Part shown: piece after piece, positions 23,503-29,954 of the stretch
Layout: the number at the start of each line of letters is the position of its first letter
How positions within the stretch are numbered: position 1 is the first letter of the stretch
Assembly: GCA_031415055.1 (NCBI GenBank)
Contig: JANOQZ010000008.1
Location: forward strand, 1 to 29,954
Direction of reading: 5' to 3'
Length of the DNA stretch: 29,954 nucleotides
From: JANMOK01 sp031415055
GTDB taxonomy: Bacteria > Pseudomonadota > Alphaproteobacteria > Rhodobacterales > Rhodobacteraceae
The notes under the pieces: generated by a model
Database searches by the model: none
The model's input: only the letters and a program-made list of their open reading frames with translations
What the model was told of the DNA's origin: nothing
Position numbers and translations under genes: made by a program

Positions 23503-23527
23503 GCCCCGACCGTATCAGGATCGGGGC
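23503..23527. promoter_or_regulatory. Hairpin in the metZ upstream region
   Basis: GCCCCGA (23503-23509) and TCGGGGC (23521-23527) form a 7-bp stem with an 11-base loop, 38 bases before the metZ start. It lacks a U-run. It does not match a riboswitch I recognise (no SAM-II pattern was evident). Its role is open. Confidence 0.3.
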
Positions 23528-23658
23528 CGCGCATGGGCCTCGACCTCTTTAGCGGAATATTTAACGTGGCCCGCAATCCGGCTCAACAAATCACCACGGC
23601 TGGTTTGATAAGGCGCGATGTGGCAAAGGTCAAGAATTGACCTTGTATCGGAACAAAC

Positions 23659-24378
23659 ATGCCCGAACCCATCGACCTCTATTCGTGGAACACGCCCAAT
23701 GGGCGCAAAATCACCATTGCCTTGGAAGAAACCGGAATCCCCTATACCTACCATCCGGTCAATATCTACCGGGGCGGCAATGACACGGCGGAATTCCTTG
23801 CCATCAATCCCAACCGCCGCATTCCGGCGATCACCGACCCGGATGGACCGGACGGCCAGCCAGTCACGATTTTCGAATCCGGGGCGATCCTGCTCTATCT
23901 CGCTCGTAAAACCGGGCAATTCATCGGCAAGACCGAACGCCACCGCATCGAGGTCGAAAAATGGCTGATGTGGCAAATGGGCAATTTCGGACCCTTCTGC
24001 GGCCAAGCCGAACATTTCGTCACCGTTGCGCCAAAACGCCAACCTCCCGAAGCTTTGACCTACAGCCAGACCCGTTACATTGGTGAGGCCGCGCGGCTCT
24101 ACGGCGTGCTTGACACGCAGCTTGCCAAAAGCCCCTATGTTGCCGGTGATTTCTTTTCCATCGCCGACATCGCCATTTTCCCATGGGCCACCGGTTGGGG
24201 CGTGCAGGGCCAAGACATCGGCCAATTCCCAAAAGTCGAGGCGTGGCTCAAACGCATCGGCTCGCGTGCTGCCGCCAAACGCGGCGTGATGGTCGGGGCG
24301 GAATTGCGCAGCGATATTGTTTCCGAACGTGCGGCGCAGCTGATATTGTTTGGGGCACGACCGGATTCAAACCCATGA
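23659..24378 (+). CDS. Glutathione S-transferase, YfcG/YghU-like
   Basis: A 239-aa cytosolic GST. The thioredoxin-fold domain begins MPEPIDLYSWNTPNGRKITI; T12 and N14 in the T-P-N-G motif are the residues used by the nu-class YfcG/YghU branch, which mainly reduce disulfide bonds with glutathione instead of conjugating it. INPNRRIPAI (cis-Pro) and FESGAILLYLA (glutathione gamma-Glu site) follow, then the helical domain with ADIAIFPW, the conserved N-capping Asp motif. The 3' end overlaps the lipoprotein hydrolase gene by 4 bp (ATGA), so the two are co-translated. The natural substrate is unknown. Confidence 0.92.
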   Translation: MPEPIDLYSWNTPNGRKITIALEETGIPYTYHPVNIYRGGNDTAEFLAINPNRRIPAITDPDGPDGQPVTIFESGAILLYLARKTGQFIGKTERHRIEVEKWLMWQMGNFGPFCGQAEHFVTVAPKRQPPEALTYSQTRYIGEAARLYGVLDTQLAKSPYVAGDFFSIADIAIFPWATGWGVQGQDIGQFPKVEAWLKRIGSRAAAKRGVMVGAELRSDIVSERAAQLILFGARPDSNP

Positions 24379-25502
24379 AAGCGTCAAACCCCGTGCGCGA
24401 TTGTTTGGCACTCATATTGATTTTCGGCCTTGTGGCTTGTGGCGGCACGGGTCCTGTCCTTACGCCCAGCGACCAGCCGCGTGCCGAAGGTGCCACCACC
24501 GAACGCGTCTTGGTTGCGACAACCCGCGTGGCCTCCGCCGATCCCGGTCTTTATTTTGAAGGGGCACGTTCCGACCACCTAGCCTACCTCAATGTGTCGG
24601 TCAGTGTCCCACCCAACCGCAATCCTGGCGACATTAAGTTTCCCTCGCAAACACCTGATCCTGCGAAAGAGTTTCTCTCGCTTGGGCAAAACACTTTGGA
24701 AAGTGATGCCTTTTTCCTCGCCGCCGTGAACAATGAGATGCGTGCCCGTCCGAGAGGCCAGCGCGAGATCGTTGTCTTCACCCACGGCTATAATACGACG
24801 TTCCCCGAAAGCGTGTTTCGCATGGCGCAGATCGACGCCGATTTCGGTTTCAAAGGTCTTGGCGTGCTCTATTCATGGCCATCAGCCGGTAAAATGCCGC
24901 TGTATGTCTATGACCGCGACAGCGTGCTGTTCGCCCGCGAAGGCCTGACCCGGTTGCTTGAGCTGTTGGCCAAAAGCGACGCCGACCAGATTTTCCTGAT
25001 GGGCCATTCGATGGGCGCGATGCTGACGATGGAAACCCTCCGCAGTCTTGCATTGGCCAGAAAGACCAATGTTCTCAACCACCTGAACGGCGTTATTCTT
25101 GCCGCGCCCGATATCGACGTTGACGTGTTTCGCAACCAGATCGGCTATGTCGACACAGCAAAACTGCCGGTCATTGTGATCGGGTCGCGCGGCGACCGGG
25201 CGCTCAAGGCCGCCAGCTTCGTCACCGGCGGGCACCCCCGCGTTGGCGATTCCAGCACGATCGACACCCTGCGTGGACTCGGCGTCATCGTGGTTGATGT
25301 CACCGGCGCGACCGACGTTTTGGGGCCGGATCATTTGGCATTCGCCACCTCACCAACCCTGCTCAGCCTCATTCAAGATCGCACCTTGGCCGAAGTCGCG
25401 CTCAACGGAAGAAGAAACGACAATATCTTTCTGCGCGGGGCCGAATTGGCGTTCAACGTCTCAGCAACCTTGGTTTATCTGCCGTTCTTGGGGTCGAGGT
25501 AA
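24375..25502 (+). CDS. Alpha/beta hydrolase lipoprotein (DUF900 family)
   Basis: A 375-aa protein starting at ATG 24375, inside the GST stop (ATGA); longer in-frame starts merely re-read the GST gene. Residues 8-22 form a lipoprotein signal with lipobox LVAC (C22), so it is probably membrane-anchored and periplasmic. The DUF900 hydrolase fold shows VFTHGYNTTFPES (oxyanion-hole region), LYSWPSAGK, the nucleophile elbow GHSMGAM (S212), AAPDIDVDVF (probable acid) and DHLAF near the C-terminus for the catalytic His. Substrate unknown; esterase or lipase activity is expected for the fold. Pairing with a GST is unusual and may indicate shared expression under stress or simply coupling. Confidence 0.88.
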   Translation: MKASNPVRDCLALILIFGLVACGGTGPVLTPSDQPRAEGATTERVLVATTRVASADPGLYFEGARSDHLAYLNVSVSVPPNRNPGDIKFPSQTPDPAKEFLSLGQNTLESDAFFLAAVNNEMRARPRGQREIVVFTHGYNTTFPESVFRMAQIDADFGFKGLGVLYSWPSAGKMPLYVYDRDSVLFAREGLTRLLELLAKSDADQIFLMGHSMGAMLTMETLRSLALARKTNVLNHLNGVILAAPDIDVDVFRNQIGYVDTAKLPVIVIGSRGDRALKAASFVTGGHPRVGDSSTIDTLRGLGVIVVDVTGATDVLGPDHLAFATSPTLLSLIQDRTLAEVALNGRRNDNIFLRGAELAFNVSATLVYLPFLGSR

Positions 25503-25508
25503 CGCCGT

Positions 25509-25585
25509 TGGGTGCGCCGTAGGGTGCGCTTCAGCGCACCGTCAACCCCCGCAACACCCATAAACGGTGCGCTGAAGCTTACCCC
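25509..25585. repeat. REP-like palindrome array (GTAGGGTGCG type)
   Basis: GGTGCGCT-TC-AGCGCACC (25523-25540) is a perfect hairpin preceded by GTAG. A degenerate inverted copy CGGTGCGCTGAAGCTTACCC lies at 25565-25584, and a partial GGGTGCGCC at 25510-25518. It follows the hydrolase stop codon directly and may act as its terminator. The GTAGGGTG head is shared with the unit at 7827-7849. Confidence 0.6.
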
Positions 25586-25597
25586 ACATCGCGCTCC

Positions 25598-26123
25598 CAG
25601 CCGAACCCTCACCGCTCCCACCGCCCTGTGCCGCAGGCGCAGGGCCGCGACCGACCCGCCCCATGGGCGGGCGCGATGCGCCCACCCTGGTCCGGTCGCC
25701 GCCTGTGAGGGTGTGGATGGGCGTCAGCACGTGAACGTCGCAGCAAACCACTCAACCGGCCTGTTTCCAGCGTCGTCGCGATGCCAAAGGTGGCTGTTGC
25801 CCAAAAACCCCCTCTTCGCACCTGCGAAAGCACCGGTTTCCGCAAAAAATAGCCCGCAAAAAACCCAAAAATCGCCCGAAAACCCGCCAAAAACCCGGCT
25901 TTACCCCCCTCAATTGGCCGGAAAACGCCATGCTGCACCGCACAAGCGCGCTTCTTTCGCTCGCAAATTTCCCTGCTGACACGCCGTCATTGTCTGTCGC
26001 CATACGCTCCCTAAACACACGATCACCGGTGTGCCAATTGGTAAACATCTGGTTAATTTATATTATTTTATGTAACATTATCAATAGTATACACGATCTG
26101 GCACGCGTGCGCGGAATCGAAAA
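25598..26123 (+). repeat. Dispersed non-coding element, copy 2
   Basis: A gene-free 526-bp stretch matching 3322-3745 in order: left end CAGCCGAACCCT, a GC-rich palindrome-bearing middle (CCCGCCCCATGGGCGGG at about 25658-25674), the 12-mer CTTCGCACCTGC (about 25815), an A/T-rich tract with GGTTAA, then the conserved right end at 26076-26123 with GCACGCGTGC. The middle parts have diverged and differ in length. This copy lies between convergent genes (hydrolase and mbfA) and its right end touches the mbfA stop codon. No reading frame with a ribosome site is present. Confidence 0.6.
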
Positions 26124-26124
26124 A

Positions 26125-27108
26125 TCACGCACTGCCAATCAATATCCCTGCTGCCAATACCAGCGATCCTCCCACCACCACTTGCAAGGCTGCCCTTAAC
26201 CACGGCGTTTCCATGTAGCGGTTCTGAATCCACGTAATCGCCCACAATTCCACAAAGACCACAATCCCGGCAACAATCGTCGCGGTCCAGAAATCACCAA
26301 TCAAATAGGGCAAAGTATGCCCCAAACCCCCTATTGTCGTCATAATCCCCGAGGCCAACCCGCGTTTCAGCGGCGATCCGCGGCCGGAAATCTTGCCATC
26401 ATCATGCGCCGCTTCGGTAAACCCCATCGAAATCCCGGCACCAACCGAGGCCGACAACCCGACCAGAAATGTCTGCCACGTATCGCCGGTGGCAAAGGCC
26501 GCCGCGAATATCGGGGCCAAGGTCGAAACCGATCCATCCATCAACCCCGCCAACCCCGGCTGCACATAGGTCAGAATGAACTGCCGCCGTTCCTTGGCGT
26601 TTTCGGCGTCCTTCACTTCACTCGGCGTATGCGCCAGCCCCAATTGCTGCGCCAGATTGCCGTGCCCCTTTTCCGCCGCCGCCAAATCGCCCAGCAACTT
26701 GCGGGTATTGGCGTCGCTGGTCCGCGCCGCTGCCGCCTCATAAAACGCTGCCGCTTGCAATTCCATCGCCTCGGCAACCGAGCGAACCTTGGCCAATCCC
26801 AATGGCCGCACCAACCAATCCGGCTTGCGGGCGTAATAGCCGCGCACATGTTCACGCCTGATCAGCGGGATGACTGCACCAAACCGGGCCACATGCATGT
26901 TGATCAGCCTGGCCCGGTGCAAATCTTCCTCGACCGCCATGTCCAAGAACACTTGCGCCGATGCGGGAAATTCCAAGCGCAGCCCATCGGCATAGCTTCG
27001 ATAAATTCGCGCGTCGTCTTCCTCCGATGAAATCGCCAAAGCCAGCACTTCCTGCTCGGTCAATCCGGCGAAATCGCGTTTGTCACTCAGGCTGAATCGT
27101 CCGAACAT
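26125..27108 (-). CDS. mbfA: Membrane-bound ferritin MbfA (ferritin-like domain fused to VIT1-type transporter)
   Basis: A 327-aa fusion protein. The N-terminal ferritin-like (erythrin) domain, about residues 15-160, carries iron ligands in SSEEDDARIY (E29/E30), EEDLH (60-64), EAMELQ and AEKGH (E146, H149). The C-terminal VIT1/CCC1 part has several membrane helices (from about 185) with GLMDGSVSTLAPIFA and GAGISMGFTEAA. In Bradyrhizobium and Agrobacterium MbfA exports iron and protects from iron and peroxide stress under Irr/RirA control. I start at ATG 27108 (MFGRFSLSD), as in the family; a longer frame adds six residues. No clear ribosome site or Irr box was seen. It is divergent from pyrC with 58 bp between starts. 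Confidence 0.93.
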   Translation of the reverse strand: MFGRFSLSDKRDFAGLTEQEVLALAISSEEDDARIYRSYADGLRLEFPASAQVFLDMAVEEDLHRARLINMHVARFGAVIPLIRREHVRGYYARKPDWLVRPLGLAKVRSVAEAMELQAAAFYEAAAARTSDANTRKLLGDLAAAEKGHGNLAQQLGLAHTPSEVKDAENAKERRQFILTYVQPGLAGLMDGSVSTLAPIFAAAFATGDTWQTFLVGLSASVGAGISMGFTEAAHDDGKISGRGSPLKRGLASGIMTTIGGLGHTLPYLIGDFWTATIVAGIVVFVELWAITWIQNRYMETPWLRAALQVVVGGSLVLAAGILIGSA

Positions 27109-27166
27109 GGCGCAACATACACGCAAGCACCTTGCCCTTCTACCCGCCTGCGACTAATTCGGGCCC

Positions 27167-28198
27167 ATGATCCAGACGCTGAAAATCCGCCGCCCAGACG
27201 ATTGGCATCTGCACCTGCGCGACGGGGCGATGCTGGCCGCCGTACTGCCCGAAACCGCCCGGCATTTTGGTCGGGCGCTGGTGATGCCCAATCTGGTGCC
27301 GCCCGTTGCTACCGTCGATGATGCCCGCGGCTACCGCGACCGCATCCTACAAGCCTTGCCCAAAGGCACCGATTTCACCCCGCTGATGACGCTGTATCTG
27401 ACCGAAACTACCGACGCCAAAGACGTGGCCAAGGCCCATTCCGAAGGGCTGATTACCGCCGTCAAGCTCTACCCCGCCGGGGCGACCACCAACTCTGCTT
27501 CCGGCGTCAAAGACTTCACCAAAATCCAGCCAGTCTTGGAAAAAATGGCCGAGATCGGCCTGCCGCTCTGCGTGCATGGCGAAGTCACCGACCCGTCCAT
27601 CGACATCTTCGACCGCGAGGCGGTGTTCATCACCCGCGTGCTCGAACCGCTGCGCCAACGCACACCCGGCCTCAAGATCGTCATGGAACACGTCACCACC
27701 AAAGACGGCGTTGACTATGTGAAATCGACTAATCTCGCCGCCACCATCACCGCGCATCACCTGATCCTCAACCGCAACCACATTCTAGCCGGCGGCATCC
27801 GCCCGCATTACTATTGCCTGCCCGTCGCCAAGCGCGAAACGCACCGGTTGGCGCTAGTAGAAGCTGCAACTTCAGGCGACCCGCGGTTCCTTTTTGGCAG
27901 CGACAGCGCCCCGCATCTGGATCACCTCAAAGAACACGCCTGCGGTTGCGCCGGGTGTTTCACCGCCACCAACGCAATCTCGTTGCTCGCGGAAGTGTTC
28001 GACAGGGAGGACAAACTCGAAAATCTGGAAAAGTTCACCGCACTGAACGGTGCGAATTTCTACGGCGTCGCACCCGCAACCTCTACCATCACCCTGCGCA
28101 AGGGCGACCCCATCGCCTACCCCGCCAAACTGCAAACCACCGATGGACCCGTCACCATTTTCGACCCCGGCTTCCCGCTGCACTGGTCGGTTGAATAA
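27167..28198 (+). CDS. pyrC: Dihydroorotase (class II)
   Basis: A 343-aa zinc enzyme closing carbamoyl-aspartate to dihydroorotate, third step of pyrimidine synthesis. The length and the start RRPDDWHLHLRDG (metal ligands H14, H16) are those of the E. coli-type class II enzyme, not the longer class I. K100 in VKLYPAG is the carboxylated lysine; later ligands lie in VHGEV and EHVTT, and the catalytic Asp in FGSDSAPH. All key residues are present. pyrE follows after 9 bp, so the two pyrimidine genes form an operon, with gcdH behind them. Confidence 0.97.
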   Translation: MIQTLKIRRPDDWHLHLRDGAMLAAVLPETARHFGRALVMPNLVPPVATVDDARGYRDRILQALPKGTDFTPLMTLYLTETTDAKDVAKAHSEGLITAVKLYPAGATTNSASGVKDFTKIQPVLEKMAEIGLPLCVHGEVTDPSIDIFDREAVFITRVLEPLRQRTPGLKIVMEHVTTKDGVDYVKSTNLAATITAHHLILNRNHILAGGIRPHYYCLPVAKRETHRLALVEAATSGDPRFLFGSDSAPHLDHLKEHACGCAGCFTATNAISLLAEVFDREDKLENLEKFTALNGANFYGVAPATSTITLRKGDPIAYPAKLQTTDGPVTIFDPGFPLHWSVE

Positions 28199-28207
28199 AG
28201 GAAAAAC

Positions 28208-28903
28208 ATGTTCTCCAACTCCTTCCCCGACCGCGCCACGATGGCCAACCTGACCGCGCAAATGCTCTGGGAAATCGGTGCGGTGCATTTCCGCCCGGAA
28301 GAACCCTACAAACTCGCCTCTGGCTTGGTCTCACCCTCCTATATCGACTGCCGCAAACTGATTTCCTTCCCCCGCATCCGTTCGGCGGTGATGGATTTTA
28401 TGACCGCCACCGTCCTGCGCGATGCCGGGTTTGAGGCGTTTGACAATATCGCCGGTGGCGAAACCGCCGGCATCCCGTTCGCGGCCATGATTGCCGAACG
28501 CATGGGCTTGCCGATGACCTATGTCCGAAAAAAACCAAAAGGTTACGGCAAAAACGCCCAGATCGAAGGGGTGATGTCCGAGGGTCAGCGCGTGCTGCTG
28601 GTCGAAGACCTCGCCACCGATGGCGGTTCGAAACTCAAATTCGTCGAGGCAATCCGCGCCACCGGGGCAACCTGCCAGCACTCAGCCGTCATTTTCTTCT
28701 ACGGTATCTTCGATGGTGTCGAATTGACCCTTGGCTCGCACGATTTGAAACTGCATTGGCTGGCCGATTGGCACGATGTTTTGGCGGTCGCCAAAGAACA
28801 AAACCGCTTTGACCCCAAGACTTTGGGCGAAGTGGAAAAGTTTCTCGATGAACCGCTCAAATGGTCCGCCGACCACGGCGGTGCAGATAAATTGTCGGCA
28901 TAA
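28208..28903 (+). CDS. pyrE: Orotate phosphoribosyltransferase
   Basis: A 231-aa enzyme that joins orotate and PRPP to give orotidine monophosphate. The PRPP-binding motif VLLVEDLATDGGSK is at 129-142, and the flexible catalytic loop region YVRKKPKGYGKNAQIEG at 105-121. The start at 28208 follows AAAGGA. The sequence is of the longer alphaproteobacterial type with an N-terminal extension of about ten residues; an internal ATG at 28241 (MANLTAQ) would be an alternative. It sits 9 bp after pyrC and 10 bp before gcdH. Confidence 0.96.
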   Translation: MFSNSFPDRATMANLTAQMLWEIGAVHFRPEEPYKLASGLVSPSYIDCRKLISFPRIRSAVMDFMTATVLRDAGFEAFDNIAGGETAGIPFAAMIAERMGLPMTYVRKKPKGYGKNAQIEGVMSEGQRVLLVEDLATDGGSKLKFVEAIRATGATCQHSAVIFFYGIFDGVELTLGSHDLKLHWLADWHDVLAVAKEQNRFDPKTLGEVEKFLDEPLKWSADHGGADKLSA

Positions 28904-28913
28904 AGGGAACAAA

Positions 28914-29954
28914 ATGACACCCGAACAAGCCCGAGCCAAACTTGCCAACTTCGTCTGGGAAGACCCGTTCCTGCTGGAAGATCAACTGGAAGAAGACGAA
29001 CGCATGATCCGCGACGCCGCGCGGGCCTATGCGCAAGACGGGTTGGCGCGTCGGATTCTGCTTGCCAATCGCAACGAGGTCTTCGACCGCGACATCATGA
29101 CCGAAATGGGGGCGATTGGCCTGCTCGGCGTCACCATCCCGGAAGAATTCGGCGGCGTCGGTGCCAACTACGTCGCCTATGGTTTGGTTGCGCGCGAAGT
29201 CGAGCGGGTCGATTCCGCCTATCGCTCGGCGATGTCGGTGCAATCGTCGCTCGTCATGCATCCAATTTTTGCCTATGGCACCGACGCCCAACGGCAAAAA
29301 TACCTGCCGAAACTGGCAACCGGCGAATGGATTGGCTGTTTCGGCCTGACCGAACCCGACCACGGCTCCGACCCCGGCTCGATGATTACTCGTGCGAAGA
29401 AAGCTGATGGCGGCTACCTGCTGTCAGGCGCAAAAAACTGGATCACCAATTCCCCCATCGCCGACGTGTTCATCATCTGGGCCAAGTCCGACGCGCATGG
29501 CGGCAAGATCAAAGGTTTCATCCTTGAAAAGGGCATGACGGGCCTGCACGCGCCAAAAATCGAAGGCAAATTCTCGCTTCGCGCCAGCGTCACCGGCATG
29601 ATCCAGATGGGCGATGTGTTCGTGCCCGAAGAAAACCTGCTGCCGCATGCCGAGGGCCTGGCCGGGCCTTTCGGCTGCCTCAACCGCGCCCGCTACGGCA
29701 TCGCTTGGGGCGCTTTAGGTGCTGCCGAATTCTGTTGGCACGCCGCGCGAACCTACACGATGGAACGCAAGCAATTCGGGCGGCCCTTGGCGCAAAACCA
29801 GCTGATCCAGAAAAAACTCGCCGATATGCAGACCGAAATCTCGCTCGGCCTGCAAGGCTGCCTGCGACTAGGCCGCCTGATCGACGAAGGTCGCGCTTCA
29901 GCCGAACTGGTCAGCCTGATGAAACGCAACAACTGCGGCAAGGCATTGGACATC
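28914..29954 (+). CDS. gcdH: Glutaryl-CoA dehydrogenase (3' end outside window)
   Basis: The first 347 codons are present, running off the right edge. ATG at 28914 follows AAAGGG by 7 bases. The product is an FAD acyl-CoA dehydrogenase: TIPEEFGGVGANYVAYGLVA and SAYRSAMSVQSSLVMHPI are characteristic of glutaryl-CoA dehydrogenase, which oxidises and decarboxylates glutaryl-CoA to crotonyl-CoA in lysine and tryptophan breakdown. The FAD/substrate block CFGLTEPDHGSDPGSM is intact, as is RKQFGRPLAQNQLIQKKLAD. The catalytic Glu (in a TYEGT-type motif) lies beyond the window, so activity cannot be judged. The close spacing to pyrE suggests co-transcription although the pathways differ. Confidence 0.92.
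   Translation, partial: MTPEQARAKLANFVWEDPFLLEDQLEEDERMIRDAARAYAQDGLARRILLANRNEVFDRDIMTEMGAIGLLGVTIPEEFGGVGANYVAYGLVAREVERVDSAYRSAMSVQSSLVMHPIFAYGTDAQRQKYLPKLATGEWIGCFGLTEPDHGSDPGSMITRAKKADGGYLLSGAKNWITNSPIADVFIIWAKSDAHGGKIKGFILEKGMTGLHAPKIEGKFSLRASVTGMIQMGDVFVPEENLLPHAEGLAGPFGCLNRARYGIAWGALGAAEFCWHAARTYTMERKQFGRPLAQNQLIQKKLADMQTEISLGLQGCLRLGRLIDEGRASAELVSLMKRNNCGKALDI

Noticed and set aside
23515..24225. 236-codon leftward frame over the GST gene
   Set aside because: Most of it mirrors an intact GST. Only the part beyond the GST start is noted as a weak observation.
25503..26124. CRISPR-like repetition in the gap before mbfA
   Set aside because: The repeats are inverted palindromes and A/C-rich tracts without regular spacing or spacers.

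Overview
The window looks like chromosomal DNA of an alphaproteobacterium, most likely Rhodobacterales-like. The pointers are a membrane-bound ferritin MbfA, a CoxD/CoxE/XdhC/MobA-type molybdoenzyme maturation run, MetZ-type methionine synthesis, and an intergenic palindrome of the CCCCGGATCAAGTCCGGGG type common in that class. No rRNA, tRNA, CRISPR array, transposase or integrase was seen.

Left part (1-8100), a patchwork. A processive family-2 glycosyltransferase enters from the left edge. A second, diverged copy of its last 252 bp lies 1.4 kb downstream, and the two copies enclose an AT-richer gene with a HEPN-like R-x4-H motif. Next come an intergenic element that recurs at 25.6-26.1 kb, lepA, an AT-rich DUF2971 gene, a 52-aa protein gene, a possible 39-aa gene ending at a strong terminator, a small conserved-looking protein, and a ParD-like antitoxin without a visible toxin.

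Middle part (8.1-21.4 kb). A SIMPL-domain periplasmic protein is followed by an 800-aa single-pass membrane protein with a GspC/PilP-like C-terminus. A 413-bp insertion bounded by 16-bp direct repeats separates that gene from a leftward run: mgtE, coxD-like, coxE-like, xdhC, mobA-like. The last four overlap or nearly touch and fit maturation of a molybdenum hydroxylase. Divergent from mgtE is guanine deaminase. Convergent with it is a pair made of an 8-oxoguanine-deaminase-like gene and an AruI-like ThDP enzyme. Guanine deaminase makes xanthine, so the likely client of the maturation genes is xanthine dehydrogenase, whose structural genes are not in the window.

Right part (21.4-29.95 kb). folE with a clear terminator, metZ, a YfcG-like glutathione transferase overlapping a lipoprotein alpha/beta hydrolase, REP-like palindromes and the second copy of the dispersed element, mbfA (leftward), then the rightward run pyrC-pyrE-gcdH, with gcdH cut by the window end.

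The points most worth following are the duplicated glycosyltransferase tail around the HEPN-like gene, the dispersed non-coding element, the 413-bp insertion, and the repeat-bearing envelope protein at 9.0-11.4 kb.
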